Source: Carya illinoinensis (lineage: Eukaryota; Streptophyta; Magnoliopsida; Fagales; Juglandaceae). Taken from it: a DNA stretch of 64,000 bases. The stretch covers positions 12,911,501 to 12,975,500 of the forward strand of contig NC_056752.1 of NCBI RefSeq assembly GCF_018687715.1, given 5' to 3'. The notes under the pieces are model-generated. The model saw only the letters and a program-made list of their open reading frames with translations, ran no database searches and was not told the DNA's origin. The position numbers and the translations under genes are program-made. Shown here piece after piece: positions 11,928 to 23,700 of this stretch (position 1 is its first letter; the number at the start of each line of letters is the position of its first letter).

Positions 11928-13280
11928 AAGAGGGGGGATGAATTGAGTTATATTTAAAAAAATAACAATTATAAATCAAATATACAATATAAAATATAAA
12001 CAAAATACGAAATAGTAATAAATATAAAGAGTAAGGATAAGAGAGAAGCAAACTCAGTATGTTAACGAGGTTTGGCCTCACTGTCTACGTCCTCGCCTCA
12101 AGTTACCCCTTGAGGATCCCCAAATTCACTATTCAACCTCATTCAGGTAGAGATAGGAACCTATTACACCTTTAAACAACACCGCTACAAAGGATTCGTG
12201 TAGAACACCCTCTACACTTGCAATCACCTTACACGTGGTGATTCAACTATTCCCCGTATAGAACACTTTCTACACGCACAAGAGTTATACACACCTTTTT
12301 TTTGATACAAGAGATGATAATGAGTAGGTTATCAGAAAACACTCCTCAATGAGTGAAATAAGAACAATACAGTGCAAACTATATCTCTCAAAATGAACAA
12401 GGATTAAGGCTCAATGCTTAGAGAAGAGAGAATGAAAGCTTTGAATGAATGTTATATGCTCTGGACGTTGTAAATGTGAAACTCTCAAATGATCTATTTA
12501 TAGGCATATGAGACTTCATATTCAAATTAAAAAAGATTCACATGTCAAAGACAACATCATTCATTTTTTCAAAAAATTCAAATAAATGGTTCTTTTTTTT
12601 CAATTGTCAAAGACAACATCATTCATTTTTCAAAAATTTCAAACCTAATCTTTTACTTTTGGCATATGACAAAAGGAGCATACTTTTCTTTTCAAACAAA
12701 TCAAATCTAATCTTTTACTTTTTGCATATGACAAAAGGAGCACACTTTACTTTTCAAAAAAATCAAACCTAATCTTTTACTTTTTGCATATGACAAAAGG
12801 AGCACACTTTACTTTTCAAATATTTCAAACAAAATCATCTACCTTTTGCATAAGTAAAAAAAAATCAATCACTTTTAAAAATATTCCAATAAAACATGCA
12901 CATGTAAAAGATGACAATCAATTATTTTTAATATTTTTAAAGTTCAACTATTTAATCAAGGCATGCACATGTAAAATATGACAATCAATCATCTTTCAAA
13001 ATTTTTAAATTTAATTTTCAAAAATATTCATGCACATATGGAAAATATATTTTAATGTTTTATGATAAAATATTAATTTTGAGCCTTAATCCTAATTTTG
13101 AATTTTTAAGAGATTTACAACATTACTCTATAATTTTAATGTGAACTTGTTCCCTTTTTGCTAATGCTTGTTTCCTTGATGTGCTTGACTTCATTGTGTA
13201 GACAACTTGAGTTTGAAACTTCTTTATTCTTTGAATTTATTTGTTATCATCAAAATCCATGTGTAAATATATAATTACAC
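11928..13280. mobile_element. Insertion of unknown LTR-like repeat within Tat-1
   Basis: At about 11920 the GC-richer antisense-ORF sequence gives way abruptly to AT-rich DNA beginning 'ctaacacaagaggggggatg'. About 1.3 kb later 'gttatcatcaaaatccatg' precedes a return to Tat-like GC-richer DNA. In between lie phrases of the type 'gtagaacaccctctacactt' and 'cacgtggtgattcaac', a TATA-like 'ctatttatagg' at about 12494, and a 62-bp tandem repeat. The form suggests a solo LTR or non-autonomous element. No clean target-site duplication was found, so the borders are approximate. Confidence 0.4.
12540..12900. repeat. 62-bp tandem repeat
   Basis: The phrase 'aatcttttactttttgcata' followed by 'tgacaaaaggagcac' recurs with starts at 12647, 12709 and 12771 and a decayed copy at 12833, an exact spacing of 62 bp. 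Two upstream units carry 'tgtcaaagacaacatcattc' and belong to the same array in more diverged form. Short ORFs here are products of the repeat. Confidence 0.8.
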
Positions 13281-13540
13281 AAACCTTGAAACCTTGGGTT
13301 CAACAGAGGTTGTAGCGAAAGTGTTGGAGCAAGAGGGAGATGCGACAACAAAAGGAAGCAAGGATGGGAAAAGAGCAAAGACCACTCCAGGGTTAGGAAG
13401 GGAGAATAAATATAGGAGACAGGATGGTTCAAGAGCCCAAATGAGAAGAGTGATGGGACGTGGGGACGAGACGGTTACGTCAATTCTCGAGATGTGGAAA
13501 CATGTAACCATACAATGAATTCAAGAAGGGAAGTGGGAGC

Positions 13541-14150
13541 ATGTTGGAGAATTAAATTTCCGCCACACCCACTTGAGAAATTTTTGGGATAACTAGAAAG
13601 GAAATTTTTGTACTCTGTTGAGCTGGGCTTAGGCTTCCCACGCCAAAGCCCAAAACCCACAGCAGTGCAGACCAAGAACAGGCAAAAAGGGAGGCCCAGA
13701 TAAGCCTAAGAAGGGGAAAGCAGCCGACGATCTCCCAATCATAGCGCATTAATGAGAGACAAATAGGTCGAGATCCTATCTCGTACAAGATCAACCGCAT
13801 CAAATGCAGCTCGAAGTGACCAACCTCGAGGTCAAGTCCCTGTAGCTGGTAGGAGCTACAACATTAAATGTGATTCCATGCTGCCCAGAACGAGGGTGAT
13901 CATTACAGCAATAGAGGGGTCTTACGAGGAATTTAATATAAATAGAGGAAAGCTGACGACAAGAAATGGGTTACACATTCGATACTCTTTCTCTAGATCT
14001 CCACTACTTTTGACTTTTCATTCGAATTGGGAGATTTTGACTTTGGCATCGGAGGCGACTTAGCCACCAACAACCACATTTCTTCCACCCACATAGGTAC
14101 AGGAGCCCTATCGTAGTTGGTGGCTACCAAACATGCTTCAACAAGCCCAA
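13541..14150 (+). mobile_element. LTR-like sequence of Tat-1
   Basis: It begins 'tgttggagaattaaatttcc', which fits an LTR starting with TG. A TATA box (tataaatag, 13937-13945) lies 3' of a GC-richer promoter-like half. It ends in sequence like 'gactttggcatcggaggcga', a phrase I associate with LTRs of this lineage. It is probably the 3' LTR. The right border is not defined because no partner LTR was found. Confidence 0.45.
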
Positions 14151-15093
14151 TACTTATGTTGGAAATTAATTTGGCAGACAAAAAACTTAACACAAAATAG
14201 GATGGATATATGTTTTTTGTAGCGATATAGAGATGATGGAACTTCGTCATAATGATAACAGTAGTGAGGGAGAGAAAGTGTTTCAAAGGCGATTGATTTG
14301 CTTTGATCCAATAAGTGAATTAATTAGTTATGACATTAAACCATAAAAGAAAAAAAGACACTATAAATGTTTGTTGTAGTTTTCGTATGGAAGCTTCACT
14401 TCCACAACCTCTATAAATATTCTCGTTCAAGAAAAGTAAGAATATATTAAGATAGTTAGAGATGGATAATACGGATAATTTTTAACACACGAACAACATC
14501 AAAATGTGTACTAGTGCCTGGGAGCCATGCGTCGATGGAAATAGGGGTGGGCTTGTGCGTATTTTGAAAATCTAAAGACAGGGGACCCGCTAGTGTTGTA
14601 GTGCTGGCAACATAGTTATGGAATCAGAGCTACATGTGGGGCTCACGCATGGTTTGGGCGGTGCGTGAGACTCATGCACTTATTAGTCAGTGGCCGCTCT
14701 TTGCCCATTTTCTAGATTGGCACTTGGAGAGTGTAGTGGTGTGGTACGTGTACTCTTATAGTGGTCGAAAGGCTTTATATATAAGACATTTTCCAACCTC
14801 ATAGAAAAGAAAATGGCAAAAAAGAATAGAAGGAAAAAAAAAAAATACACATGGAGGGCTGTATATAGGAAGGAAAGAGAAGGGAGGCAGAAGGAAAAAA
14901 AAAAAATACACATGGAGGGCTGTATATAGGAAGGAAAGAGAAGGGAGGCAGCTCCTCCCTCGCTTGGGAAGAAAAAAGATTAATTGAAGGATTTCCTGAG
15001 CGAATGAGGAAAAGGTTTTTAGAGAGAGAGAAAGAAAGTTAGAAAGAAAAAGCCTTAAGGTGGATATATTTAAGTCACAATTCTGAAGATAAA

Positions 15094-15137
<44 letters not shown>

Positions 15138-15564
15138 GAAGCTCTTGACGATGGAAATAGTGTTGATCATCAGAAGTGAAATAATCATTGGCAATCAAAG
15201 TGTATGGTCATTAATAATTAAAATGTAAAGTAGATTCTTCATACCACTTATGTCAATTGGGACAAGAAAGAAGTAGTAAAGTCAACGGGGAGCATGATAT
15301 ACTATGATTGAACAAGTAACTAAGTTAATACCTTTAATCAATGTTCTTCATCATTATTTGCTGGCTCCTCAATAACAGACTTGACTATAAATTTAAAAAG
15401 TCAGAGAAATCACAATGATAACAACCTAAAATACATAATAAAATCATGTTTGGACATTAAAAGCAAATGCAAAAAAACCAAAAATGGGTCGAGAATCATG
15501 AAATTATACCGATCATAAATACTCGCTGCAAGTGGGAAAGAATGATGGGCGACGGATTTCAATA
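14151..15564. other. Non-coding spacer with a recent tandem duplication and a TA microsatellite
   Basis: No gene is supported. It contains the 61-bp duplication listed separately and a (TA)n run at about 15095-15132. ORFs here are short, and one (14913-14683 minus) is created by the duplicated A-rich unit. Confidence 0.5.
14830..14951. repeat. Perfect 61-bp tandem duplication
   Basis: Units 14830-14890 and 14891-14951 are identical, including a run of twelve A. Each contains 'catggagggctgtatatagg' and ends 'gaagggaggcag'. Full identity, A-run included, implies a very recent duplication. Confidence 0.95.
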
Positions 15565-15895
15565 TACACAGTAGGCGAGAAAAGGTAATGGGGGCCATCG
15601 TAATCAGAAAGGAATCTCAACCAACGGAGTCTATCTCGGACTGGGATTCATGTTAATAAAATAAGTCTCGTTGAGACACAGTACTCACCGGAAGGACACT
15701 ATCAACTACAAAAGTCCTTGAAGAGAATCTCGCCATTTAAAGCATTTTAGTCCTTATACATACACCCTCAGGTATATACTGTAAGTACGATTTCACTCGA
15801 TTAAGAGAAGATAACTTCTCTCTGACCTAATCGTCAGAGCCCTTGCTGGATTCCTCAGGTTGTCGCTCTGGTTGCAAATTAATTGGAAAGTGTTG

Positions 15896-16260
15896 GCCTA
15901 CCAAGGCCGGCTTAACCGTAAGGCCACTGCTAAGGCCCCACCACTTTATGTAAAGATTTTATTTTTTTTAATTTAAAAAATAAAAAATAAAAATCACTTC
16001 ATCAAATAAAATTTCAAATAAATTTTATATATTTCAAAATATGCAAGGTCACATAATACTAAATTTAATATTTAATATAATGAATTATTTATTTTTTAAA
16101 TAATTTTTTAATATTTTATTAAATTGAGATACAAAATTTGCATTGAGACCTTATTTTAAGTTGTATTAAATATAAATTCAAAAAAAAAAAAACTTTATTG
16201 AAAGATTTTAAATAAAATTTCATTTTATTAAGAATTTTAAAAATATTTCATATAATAACT
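15896..16260. mobile_element. AT-rich insertion inside Tat-2
   Basis: Directly after the left LTR comes 'ggccggcttaaccgtaaggc', then 300 bp of A/T-rich DNA before gag-like sequence starts. The base composition differs sharply from the gypsy sequence on both sides, which suggests a separate inserted repeat. Its ends were not defined. Confidence 0.3.
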
Positions 16261-16499
16261 TATATGCCGAGCCTTCCCATTGATTTTTAAAAGCATGGCA
16301 AGAAGGTGGTTTGGGAATTTATAGATCCAGTCGATCACCAACTTTAAAGAGTTTTTAGGTGATTCTTCGTATAGTTCATGGCTAGTAGGAGAAGGAGGCG
16401 ACCAGCTAGCTACCTCCCGCCTCTTTCTCACAGTGAAGTAGTAGAAGAATGAAAGCATGAAGGAATACCTCACCTGGTTCAATAAGGAAAGGCTGACAA

Positions 16500-16760
16500 C
16501 GATTAGAATGAAAAGATAATACTCGCGACGTGTGGCCTCAAAACCCTTTCATGATAGAGGGGGCAAAAAAGATGTTGATGACTTTGTGGGAGCTCATGGA
16601 CAAGGCAGACAACTTCTTCAATGCTGGAGATAAGATGAAGGCATGGACCGATCCACGAATGGCAAAAGTAGACAACACAAAGGAGAATGAGAAGGCGGGC
16701 AAAGGAGGAAAGGACGAGAAGCGAACGAGAAGATTGAAAATGAGAAGAGGGCTTTGACAC
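16500..16760 (+). pseudogene. Tat-2 gag fragment
   Basis: The plus strand encodes 'NPFMIEGAKKMLMTLWELMD' and 'KADNFFNAGDKMKAWTD', matching the same gag segment that in Tat-1 reads 'SPFMIEIV' and continues into a 'TLxEFMDxADDFxNAED' type helix. It then runs into a Lys/Glu-rich tail (KVDNTKENEKAGKGGKDEKR). It is an isolated fragment with frame breaks on both sides. Confidence 0.6.
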
Positions 16761-17049
16761 CTTCAACCAGTATACAAGAATAGTACATTGCAATGAGAAT
16801 TTGGGGGAGTGGAGAGTGAGCCCGCACAGCCGATGGAAAGAGCAACAACGGGCGAGGGCTTGACTGTTGCTGCACTACCGTAGAATTCATGTGGTGGGGT
16901 CACAATGTTAAGGATCGTCGCAACCTCAAATATTGAATAGAGGTAATGCAGGAGAATGAAGAATTGGAGCAAATGTCCTATACTTGGACTCCTTTAAAAG
17001 AATAGGGATTGAGCAACGAACCAGGCCTTGCACAGTTAAAATGTTTCTT

Positions 17050-17340
17050 AGGATAAATGATGTAGCTTGTTGACGCCATCATATTGCCTACTATGGCGAG
17101 AATTAGGCATTGCATAAAATGATGATGGTGAACTTCCTAGTGTTGAGAGCCTATTCATCATTAATCATTGGACACCCAACCCTGAACAAGATAAAGGCGA
17201 CCACCTCAACCTACCACTTGAAGATAAAGTTCTTGATGAGCGTAGGAGTTAGGAAGGTTCGAGACAATTAAGTGTTTACACAAGAGTGCGATATGCAAGA
17301 ATTGAAGAAAGAAGGAGGAGAGGTTCACACTACAAAGTTG
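17050..17340 (+). pseudogene. Tat-2 protease fragment
   Basis: 'VNFLVLRAYSSLIIGHPTLN' then 'KIKATTSTYHLKIKF' is homologous to the end of the Tat-1 protease region (SSYNAIIGQPTLNNLK, TSTYHLKMKF). It is followed by 'ECDMQELKKEGG'. An in-frame stop lies between the two parts. The catalytic part of the protease is not recognisable upstream. Confidence 0.65.
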
Positions 17341-17689
17341 GACAAGTAGGTGAGGACCTTATTCTACCAGCACTAGAGTTCATCAAGCAAGCGATCGAGA
17401 CTCAGGACGAGAACAATCTAAAGTAGTGCGTAGGATCCAAGCCTTTGAACTTGGTAGCCTTGAATCCCAACTGACCAAATGCAATGTCAAGAATAGGATT
17501 ATGTATGGTGCTAGACCTTAGAGAGCAGATGAAGTGGCTCCTCATTGAACAGACATGTGTTGTTTGGAGTGACCATGACAATCTAGGAATAGACACAAGT
17601 AATTGAGCACCACCTCTACATCGACCTTGTAGTAAAAAAAAAAAAGGCAAAAGCAAAGAAGACTATGCACTAAAAAGTATGCAACAATA

Positions 17690-17885
17690 GCAGAAGAAGT
17701 AAAAAACTTGTTGGAAGGGGTTTATCAAAGAATCTCATTATATCCATAATGGCTATCAAACATGGTACTGGTAAAGAAAAATAGGAAGTGGCAAATGTAT
17801 GTAGACTTCGTTAACATAAACAATGCATGTGCCAAGATAGCTTCCCCTTGCCACAAATCAACCTAAAAGGGCAATGGGCAACCAA
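17690..17885 (+). pseudogene. Tat-2 reverse transcriptase N-terminal fragment
   Basis: With one frame change the plus strand reads 'MVLVKKNRKWQMYVDFVNIN' then 'NACAKIASPCHKST', the finger region of gypsy reverse transcriptase (pattern VLVKK-NGKWRMCVDF-DLN-ACPKD). It stops before the catalytic Asp motifs. The rest of pol is missing and the right LTR begins within about 70 bp. Confidence 0.65.
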
Positions 17886-18214
17886 TGGTATGATCACGAG
17901 GGGTCCACGTGAGATAAGGGGATAAAAGGGTAAAGTTGAATAAAACGCAATGTTTAGAACCCTAGGATAAAACTTTTAAGAGGACCATCATAATCAGCAA
18001 GGAACCTCGACCAATGATGCCTATCGCAAATTGGAATTCGTATTGATAAGATAAGTTCTGATGAGACATTATCGCTGGAAGGACATTATCAACACATAAC
18101 CGTACTCTTGGAGAGAATCACACCATGTAAAGCACCCGGTCCTTATACATACACCCTTAGGTATGTACCACAAACACGATTTCACTTGATTAAGAGAGCA
18201 TAGCTTCTCTTTAA

Positions 18215-18777
18215 AGGGGTGTAAAATAAACTGAAAAATTAGAAAATTAGCCTGGACCAGCTGGTTCAGTCTGACTTTTGACTGGTTTGGTCCAAAATCA
18301 TTTCTTTATTTTAAAAACTAGTAAAATCCGATTTAAAATTGGTTTTATATTTTCCAACACGTACCAAACCGGTTCACATATTATATATATTATTAATTTT
18401 TAATATTATATATAATAGATTTTATATTATATATAATTTTTTATATATAATTATGTATGAAATAATATATTATAATTTATAACATAACATTTTAATTTTA
18501 AACATAAATATTTATTTGATCATATATTTTAAATATAATATATATTAAATACATTTTATTGCTTAATAAATTCTCAATATATTTATTTTGATAAATATAT
18601 TAGTAATACTAATATACTTAATATACTAAACTAAAAAACCAGAACCGGTAAAACCAGACGTACCGATTTAGTGGGGTAAGTGGTGTGTAATCGATTTTAA
18701 AAAATGTAAAACAAGTGTTACCAGTTCAGTTCTTGAGTTTGTCCAAAACCGAACCAAACTGGACCCGTTACACCCCT
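18215..18777. mobile_element. MITE inserted in the right LTR of Tat-2
   Basis: A 563-bp unit with terminal inverted repeats 'aggggtgtaa' and 'ttacacccct', absent from the left LTR at the equivalent place (around 15835). Subterminal phrases 'ctggttcagtctgac' and 'accggtaaaaccag' are also roughly inverted. The internal part is nearly pure A/T. The flanks both contain a 'taa' triplet, which could be a 3-bp target duplication, but LTR decay makes this uncertain. Confidence 0.65.
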
Positions 18778-18845
18778 AATTAGAAGTATCTCCCATTGGA
18801 TTCCTTGAGGTTGTCTCTCTAGTTGCGGGTTGATTGGAAAGTGTT

Positions 18846-19780
18846 GTAGACAACGCTGAAATCTGCATCAACAATGACATTGTTGAATTAAAAATTCTAA
18901 ACATTCTCCTGAGAAGAAACTAAATGAACCCTATAATCCCTGAATTTGATACCACAAAGCTACTCACTGTAATCCTAAAAACTAATTAAACAAAAATAAA
19001 AAATAAGTTCCCAAGTATAACAGATCTTGAAATCGAAATAAGATCAGAGAAACTAAAGAGATTGGTCCCCTTTGTTCCGATAAAAGAAAATCCATTCATG
19101 GAAATCAGAATGTCCTCCTCTAAGTAAACACTTACAATGAAGCTTCCCAAAAAAATATTCAAAATTAATGTCCGTCTTAAATATGGATATTCATGAAACA
19201 AAAATTAAAACTATATCATTTGAACTCATAATTTCTTTTTTCTTTTTTATATGTAAAAAGAAAATTTATTAAACCAAGTAATTCGGCATAACGTAAGTAT
19301 ACAATAAGTATACAAAAGAGAACACCTAGTTACAAGTTAGGATCATAACTTCTATTTTCTGAGTCTACCCTGCAAAGATTTTAGTTCTAAATTAAGAGAA
19401 ATTTTGATACTGAGTTGAGATGAGATGAATTAAGATAAAAATTGAAAATTAAATAAAATATTATGAGAATATTATTTTTGTTTTAGGTTTTGAAAATGTT
19501 GAATTATTTAATGTATTTTATCTGTAAATTTAAAAAAAATTATAATAATTAAATGAGATACAATGAGTTAAAATAATTTTAGTATCCAAACAACGCCTAA
19601 ATTAGTTCAACGTCATGTTCAGATCTAACGAGCATGAGGTTTAAAAATCGAATAATTGGTATGGTACAAATCCCTACGCTTCTTTTGTTCTAATTCTATA
19701 TGTATGTTGTATATATATGTGTATTTTTTGTTCGTGCAGGCCATCTTTTGCTATTGAAATAGCATCTTTCATGTAATTAA
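18846..19780. other. Spacer with a family B MITE
   Basis: No gene is supported. A family B MITE (copy b) occupies about 19401-19599, with 'gagttgagatgagatgaatt' at the left and 'agtatccaaacaacgcct' at the right. At 19727-19740 'tttgttcgtgcag' looks like a splice acceptor just upstream of the ORF at 19783. Confidence 0.45.
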
Positions 19781-19782
19781 CA

Positions 19783-20085
19783 ATGGAATTAAGTCTTAGA
19801 TGGCGTGGAAAGTCCTTTATGGAAGCTCATCCCGGTGTCTCTAAAAACGCATGGTCCGGGAAGGGAGATTATGGTGCAACACAAAATCACAATCGGACTG
19901 CAAATCCAGTTTTTGATGATTCACGGAATCTGCTAGATGTTATGAGGTGTATTTCAGAAGAAACAAGCATCTATCCTACATCCAGAGCTAGAAGCATAGA
20001 CATCGAGGCAATCAGATCATCTATAAGGTACCTTGATACGTGTAGCTCCAAAGAAATAAATTTGGCTGTGCACATATTAGTATAG
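19783..20085 (+). CDS. Unrecognised small ORF, possible last exon or short gene
   Basis: An open frame of 100 codons with a hydrophilic, mixed composition, unlike the low-complexity ORFs around it. I do not recognise a domain. Visible features are a basic N-terminus with two Trp (MELSLRWRGKSFMEAHPG), a Gly/Asn-rich stretch and a Ser/Arg/Ile/Asp-rich C-terminal third (SRARSIDIEAIRSSIRYLD). A pyrimidine-rich tract ending 'cgtgcag' 43 bp upstream of the ATG could be an acceptor, making this an exon. It lies tail-to-tail with CENH3, whose stop codon is 705 bp further on. It may be a gene fragment carried in by an element. No expression support is available. Confidence 0.3.
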   Translation: MELSLRWRGKSFMEAHPGVSKNAWSGKGDYGATQNHNRTANPVFDDSRNLLDVMRCISEETSIYPTSRARSIDIEAIRSSIRYLDTCSSKEINLAVHILV

Positions 20086-20789
20086 AATAGAGTTACACTC
20101 TGCAGGCACACATTTAAGACCAAGCAAAGTCAACGATGTTGGTCTCAGCAAATCACTGTATAATAATGTCAGAGTATTGAATGTTCTAAACTAGTAGAAA
20201 ATAAGAAAAACAAAAGGGGAAAAAAAGGTGAAACGCGAGTTCACAGTGGCAGATCACGATCATGGAGGCATAAACTGAAGAAAGAAATCATATTATTGGA
20301 CACTGGTACCTGGCTCCAATGGAAATGGGAATTTTACGTTACTGCTTATTAGACCCGAGTATTTTTGGCAAAGGAGATCTTGGAGTTCCACTGAATGCGG
20401 CTAAAAATGGTCACATAAGAAGATACTAATAGATGTGCAACACCATATGCATTATATCCATTCACACATAAACCCGCACGTGTATGTTAGAGTCTAAAGC
20501 AGAAGAAGACACAGATTTGTTTAGATAGTTGCCTTAAATATTTAACACTCCAATTTGTATTTCATCTCATTAACTTTAGTAACCTCTACATGCCGGTATC
20601 CCATCACATGCTTACTGGTCAAACTGTATTATATGATATGGCATACCATCAAAGAAAAGTGAGGTTGCTTCCTACTTCCTAATTTCAGTGCTAAAACTAC
20701 AAAAAGTAATTACTGTCAAAGAACAATTGCAATTTCCCTCTAGAATGTTCACAATCAATAACAATGGTCTTGCTACTTGTACAATGCTC

Positions 20790-23700
20790 TCACCATGGCC
20801 TTCCTTTCCCTCCAAGCCGACGTGCCAACTCAATGTCCTTTTTCACTGAGTAAAAGCAAATGAAACGAGTTTCAATATTTTGAATTGCCAGTGGGACAGA
20901 AAGATAGAGTAACTCAAATTTTGATCTGAATAAATCATATGCGGTACGCCACCAGTAGATTATATGATATTGACAAATTGCATTTACTTCAACAGGTGGC
21001 TAATCCCACAACTCTATGCAAATATTAACCTGACCATTCCCTGAAGAGATCAGAGACGCTCCGCCACCACCCCCCCCCCCCCCCCCCCCCCCCAAAAAAA
21101 AACAGCAAAACAAAAACAACAAACAAAAAGCTCCCCAAGTACACAGAAGACTCCTGAAGAATACTTGAAAGGTATATCTGCTAAAAAGATAGCAACAATT
21201 TTTCAGCCAAAAACCAAGTAAACCAAAGGAAGAAAATCTTCAGATAGGAAAAGCTACTAAAATATTACAGGGGGAAGGAAGCTCTGATCTTTCTGAATAT
21301 ATTGTGAAATTTGGTTCGCTATTTCGGACTGAGAAACAGATCATTTTATCTGGACTGACACGGTATAGATGCCTTTTCCAATTCTCTAAGCGGAATGGAA
21401 GTTCAATCTACAAAAGACACACTAAGGTGAAAATCAAGCATTCAGAAAAAATTTAGCTTCAAGAATGAGATCGCCAAAAGGTATAACACTCTATCTAGCA
21501 CAATCTACAACTTGCCTTCAGTAAACTAATTGCCATATTCCATTTCCTAAGAGACAAACCAGTTGTCCCGTTCAATCTGACTAGCCAAGCCATGATGCTT
21601 TAAAAGTTGTCCCGTTCATTTTTTTCATATTATATTACTAAAGGTAGACTAAAAAACTTCGTATCTCTAAATTTCAACTTACTCAAAGTTACACGCTTCG
21701 CATGAATTGCACATAGCATTCCATCTTCAAATAAATGGACCAAAAAGTCCTCTGCTGCCTAGGAATAAAACAAACCAATAAGGGTATAGTCTTTATGTAT
21801 ATTAATGCTAGCAAAAGTTCAGAATTGCACCATCTCTCTTGATGTAGTCAAAACTTGAACCAAAAAGCAGAAGTAGATACAATAATTTGCCTCATAGTGG
21901 TAAACAGTGTTACCAAAGGAGAGTTCCTATGCACTTTTCATTGACACATTTTGAGATAGCATTATATCAAGAGTCAGATTCTGCTGTGCCACCAAACTTG
22001 CTTGCCATGTTAGTCCATGAGTTCAAAGATATAACAAAGTACATCAAGATTAAATCATCACCTATCAGCAAGCAAACTCCCATGGCATTTGAAAGTAAAC
22101 CAGCAAAAGTTAACGACCCTAAGTTTATAATTATGGAAATCATCTTGCGTAGATTAGTCATACCCAAAGTAAATGAGGGAAAAGTCTGTTAGAATATATG
22201 TGGTGGCCTATGATTTAATGGGATAGTGGTAATCCTGAAACTAAACCCAAGTAATTTTCTTAGGCTTATTTATAATCCCTCTCCAGAGAAGAGCAGAAGC
22301 TCTAGAACAAGTTTGAAATCTCCCTCTTGAGATGATCTGAGAACTAAGTAGAACATGTAAAAAATGCCCATAATGGTACTCAACAAAGAATTAATGCCTT
22401 AAACACGATAGTTGTGCCATTCACAACCAATGGCATAAAAGCAACTGAAAGACGGATTGCTTCAACATCATACAAAAGAAGCAATCATTGTACTGTATAA
22501 GTCTCTCAATGACTAACGGATATTATAACTTCAATCCATTCGCCCAAGTCAATATACTATAATCTCAGGGTGCATGCAGTGAGATTAGTACGTTGTGATG
22601 ATCAGTATATTACAGTTATCAGAACCAAGAAGCATGTCGAGGCACTGGATTTGAAAATGAGAAAGTTAAAATGTTGTAGATATCATTTGATGATCAACAG
22701 CATATTTTCTGGGAAAATTACTTTTAAAAAAATGAAGAAAACAAAAAGAAGACCATTAGTGATTATTATAATGAAAAACTCATGATAGAGTTGTCTTGTA
22801 TAATTATCATCGAGAGTACTATTTATGTCAATGTATTGAAGTATTTGGGGCCATTTACATTGATCCTGTTTGCTCATTCCAATAGGTTTTATTTGTTAAT
22901 TTCCCATCCGATTTGATTAATACTTATGAACTATCTGGAGTGGAAAGCAAAATGGTGATGCCTCTCAAGCAGAGCACCGAGTCATGAGTGCCTATCATAT
23001 AGAACTTATATTGAATAGAAGTAAGCAATAAACAACTGTTGTTTTTTATTCAGCAGTCGCTACCATATATAGACAACATCATAGATTAAGGCCGCCTTCT
23101 CAAGCATATTGTGGTCAAAATTGAAAATACATTAGAAACTTTTAGGTGCAGAGACTATACATATGTTTACAATTAGAACAAACAATATTTGGGAAGACCA
23201 GAAATTTCATAAGCAGAGCACGCAAAAAAGAACTTCCAAATTATAAAAACATAGGATCCACATGATCATTCCCAAGACATGCATGTTGGTAGGTGTTATA
23301 CACTTCCAAGCCTTCCAATATATATTATAGGTACATAACAAAAAATTTATATACCTCCTGCAGTGCTACTAAAGCTTCAGCTGTCCAACGACTAACATCT
23401 GGAGAGAATTGAAAGGTTATCTGTTTTACCTACAAATGACAAGGACTATTTTCATGTTAAACTTCAATACCAAACCTAATTGACACATGCCATAGACCGA
23501 AGTCAACAATAGCCCAATGCTAAATATTGATCAAACCGGCCATAAATATAACAAAAGAATAAAATGGAGCATCTTAATGAGAATGTTCGTTTACACATTT
23601 TAAATTGAGAAAGTCTGAATCTATAGACCGGAAAATAAACCCAACAGTGCAATCATCATTTTAAGACCATAAAGGATTCCACAATTCCTAACAACAATAT

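Larger units (their letters stand above)
7340..14150 (+). mobile_element. Decayed Ty3/gypsy element, Tat lineage (Tat-1)
   Basis: In order this holds a frameshifted gag, a protease-region ORF, a 1-kb tandem repeat, an antisense ORF remnant, a later insertion and an LTR-like end at 13541. Gag and protease wording matches the Tat/Retand group of plant gypsy elements. Tat elements commonly carry an additional, sometimes antisense, ORF and tandem repeats outside pol, which fits. Reverse transcriptase, RNase H and integrase are absent: only about 180 bp separate the protease from the tandem repeat. No 5' LTR was found, so the left border is set only by the first recognisable gag sequence. Confidence 0.6.
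15565..18845 (+). mobile_element. Second decayed Ty3/gypsy element, Tat type (Tat-2)
   Basis: Two diverged direct repeats (about 15565-15895 and about 17955-18845) act as LTRs round fragments of gag, protease and the start of reverse transcriptase in the correct order on the plus strand. Shared LTR phrases include 'ccttatacatacaccct', 'cgatttcact(c/t)gattaagag' and the end 'ttggaaagtgttg'. The LTRs are heavily diverged and the right one is split by a MITE. Most of pol is deleted, so the copy is old and dead. Confidence 0.65.

Noticed and set aside
12542..12981. Phe/Lys-rich ORFs at 12542-12981
   Set aside because: They are the product of the 62-bp AT-rich tandem repeat.
21887..22192. 101-codon ORF inside CENH3 intron 5
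   Set aside because: No domain recognised, plus strand inside an intron of a minus-strand gene, no splice or promoter context. Probably chance or an old repeat.
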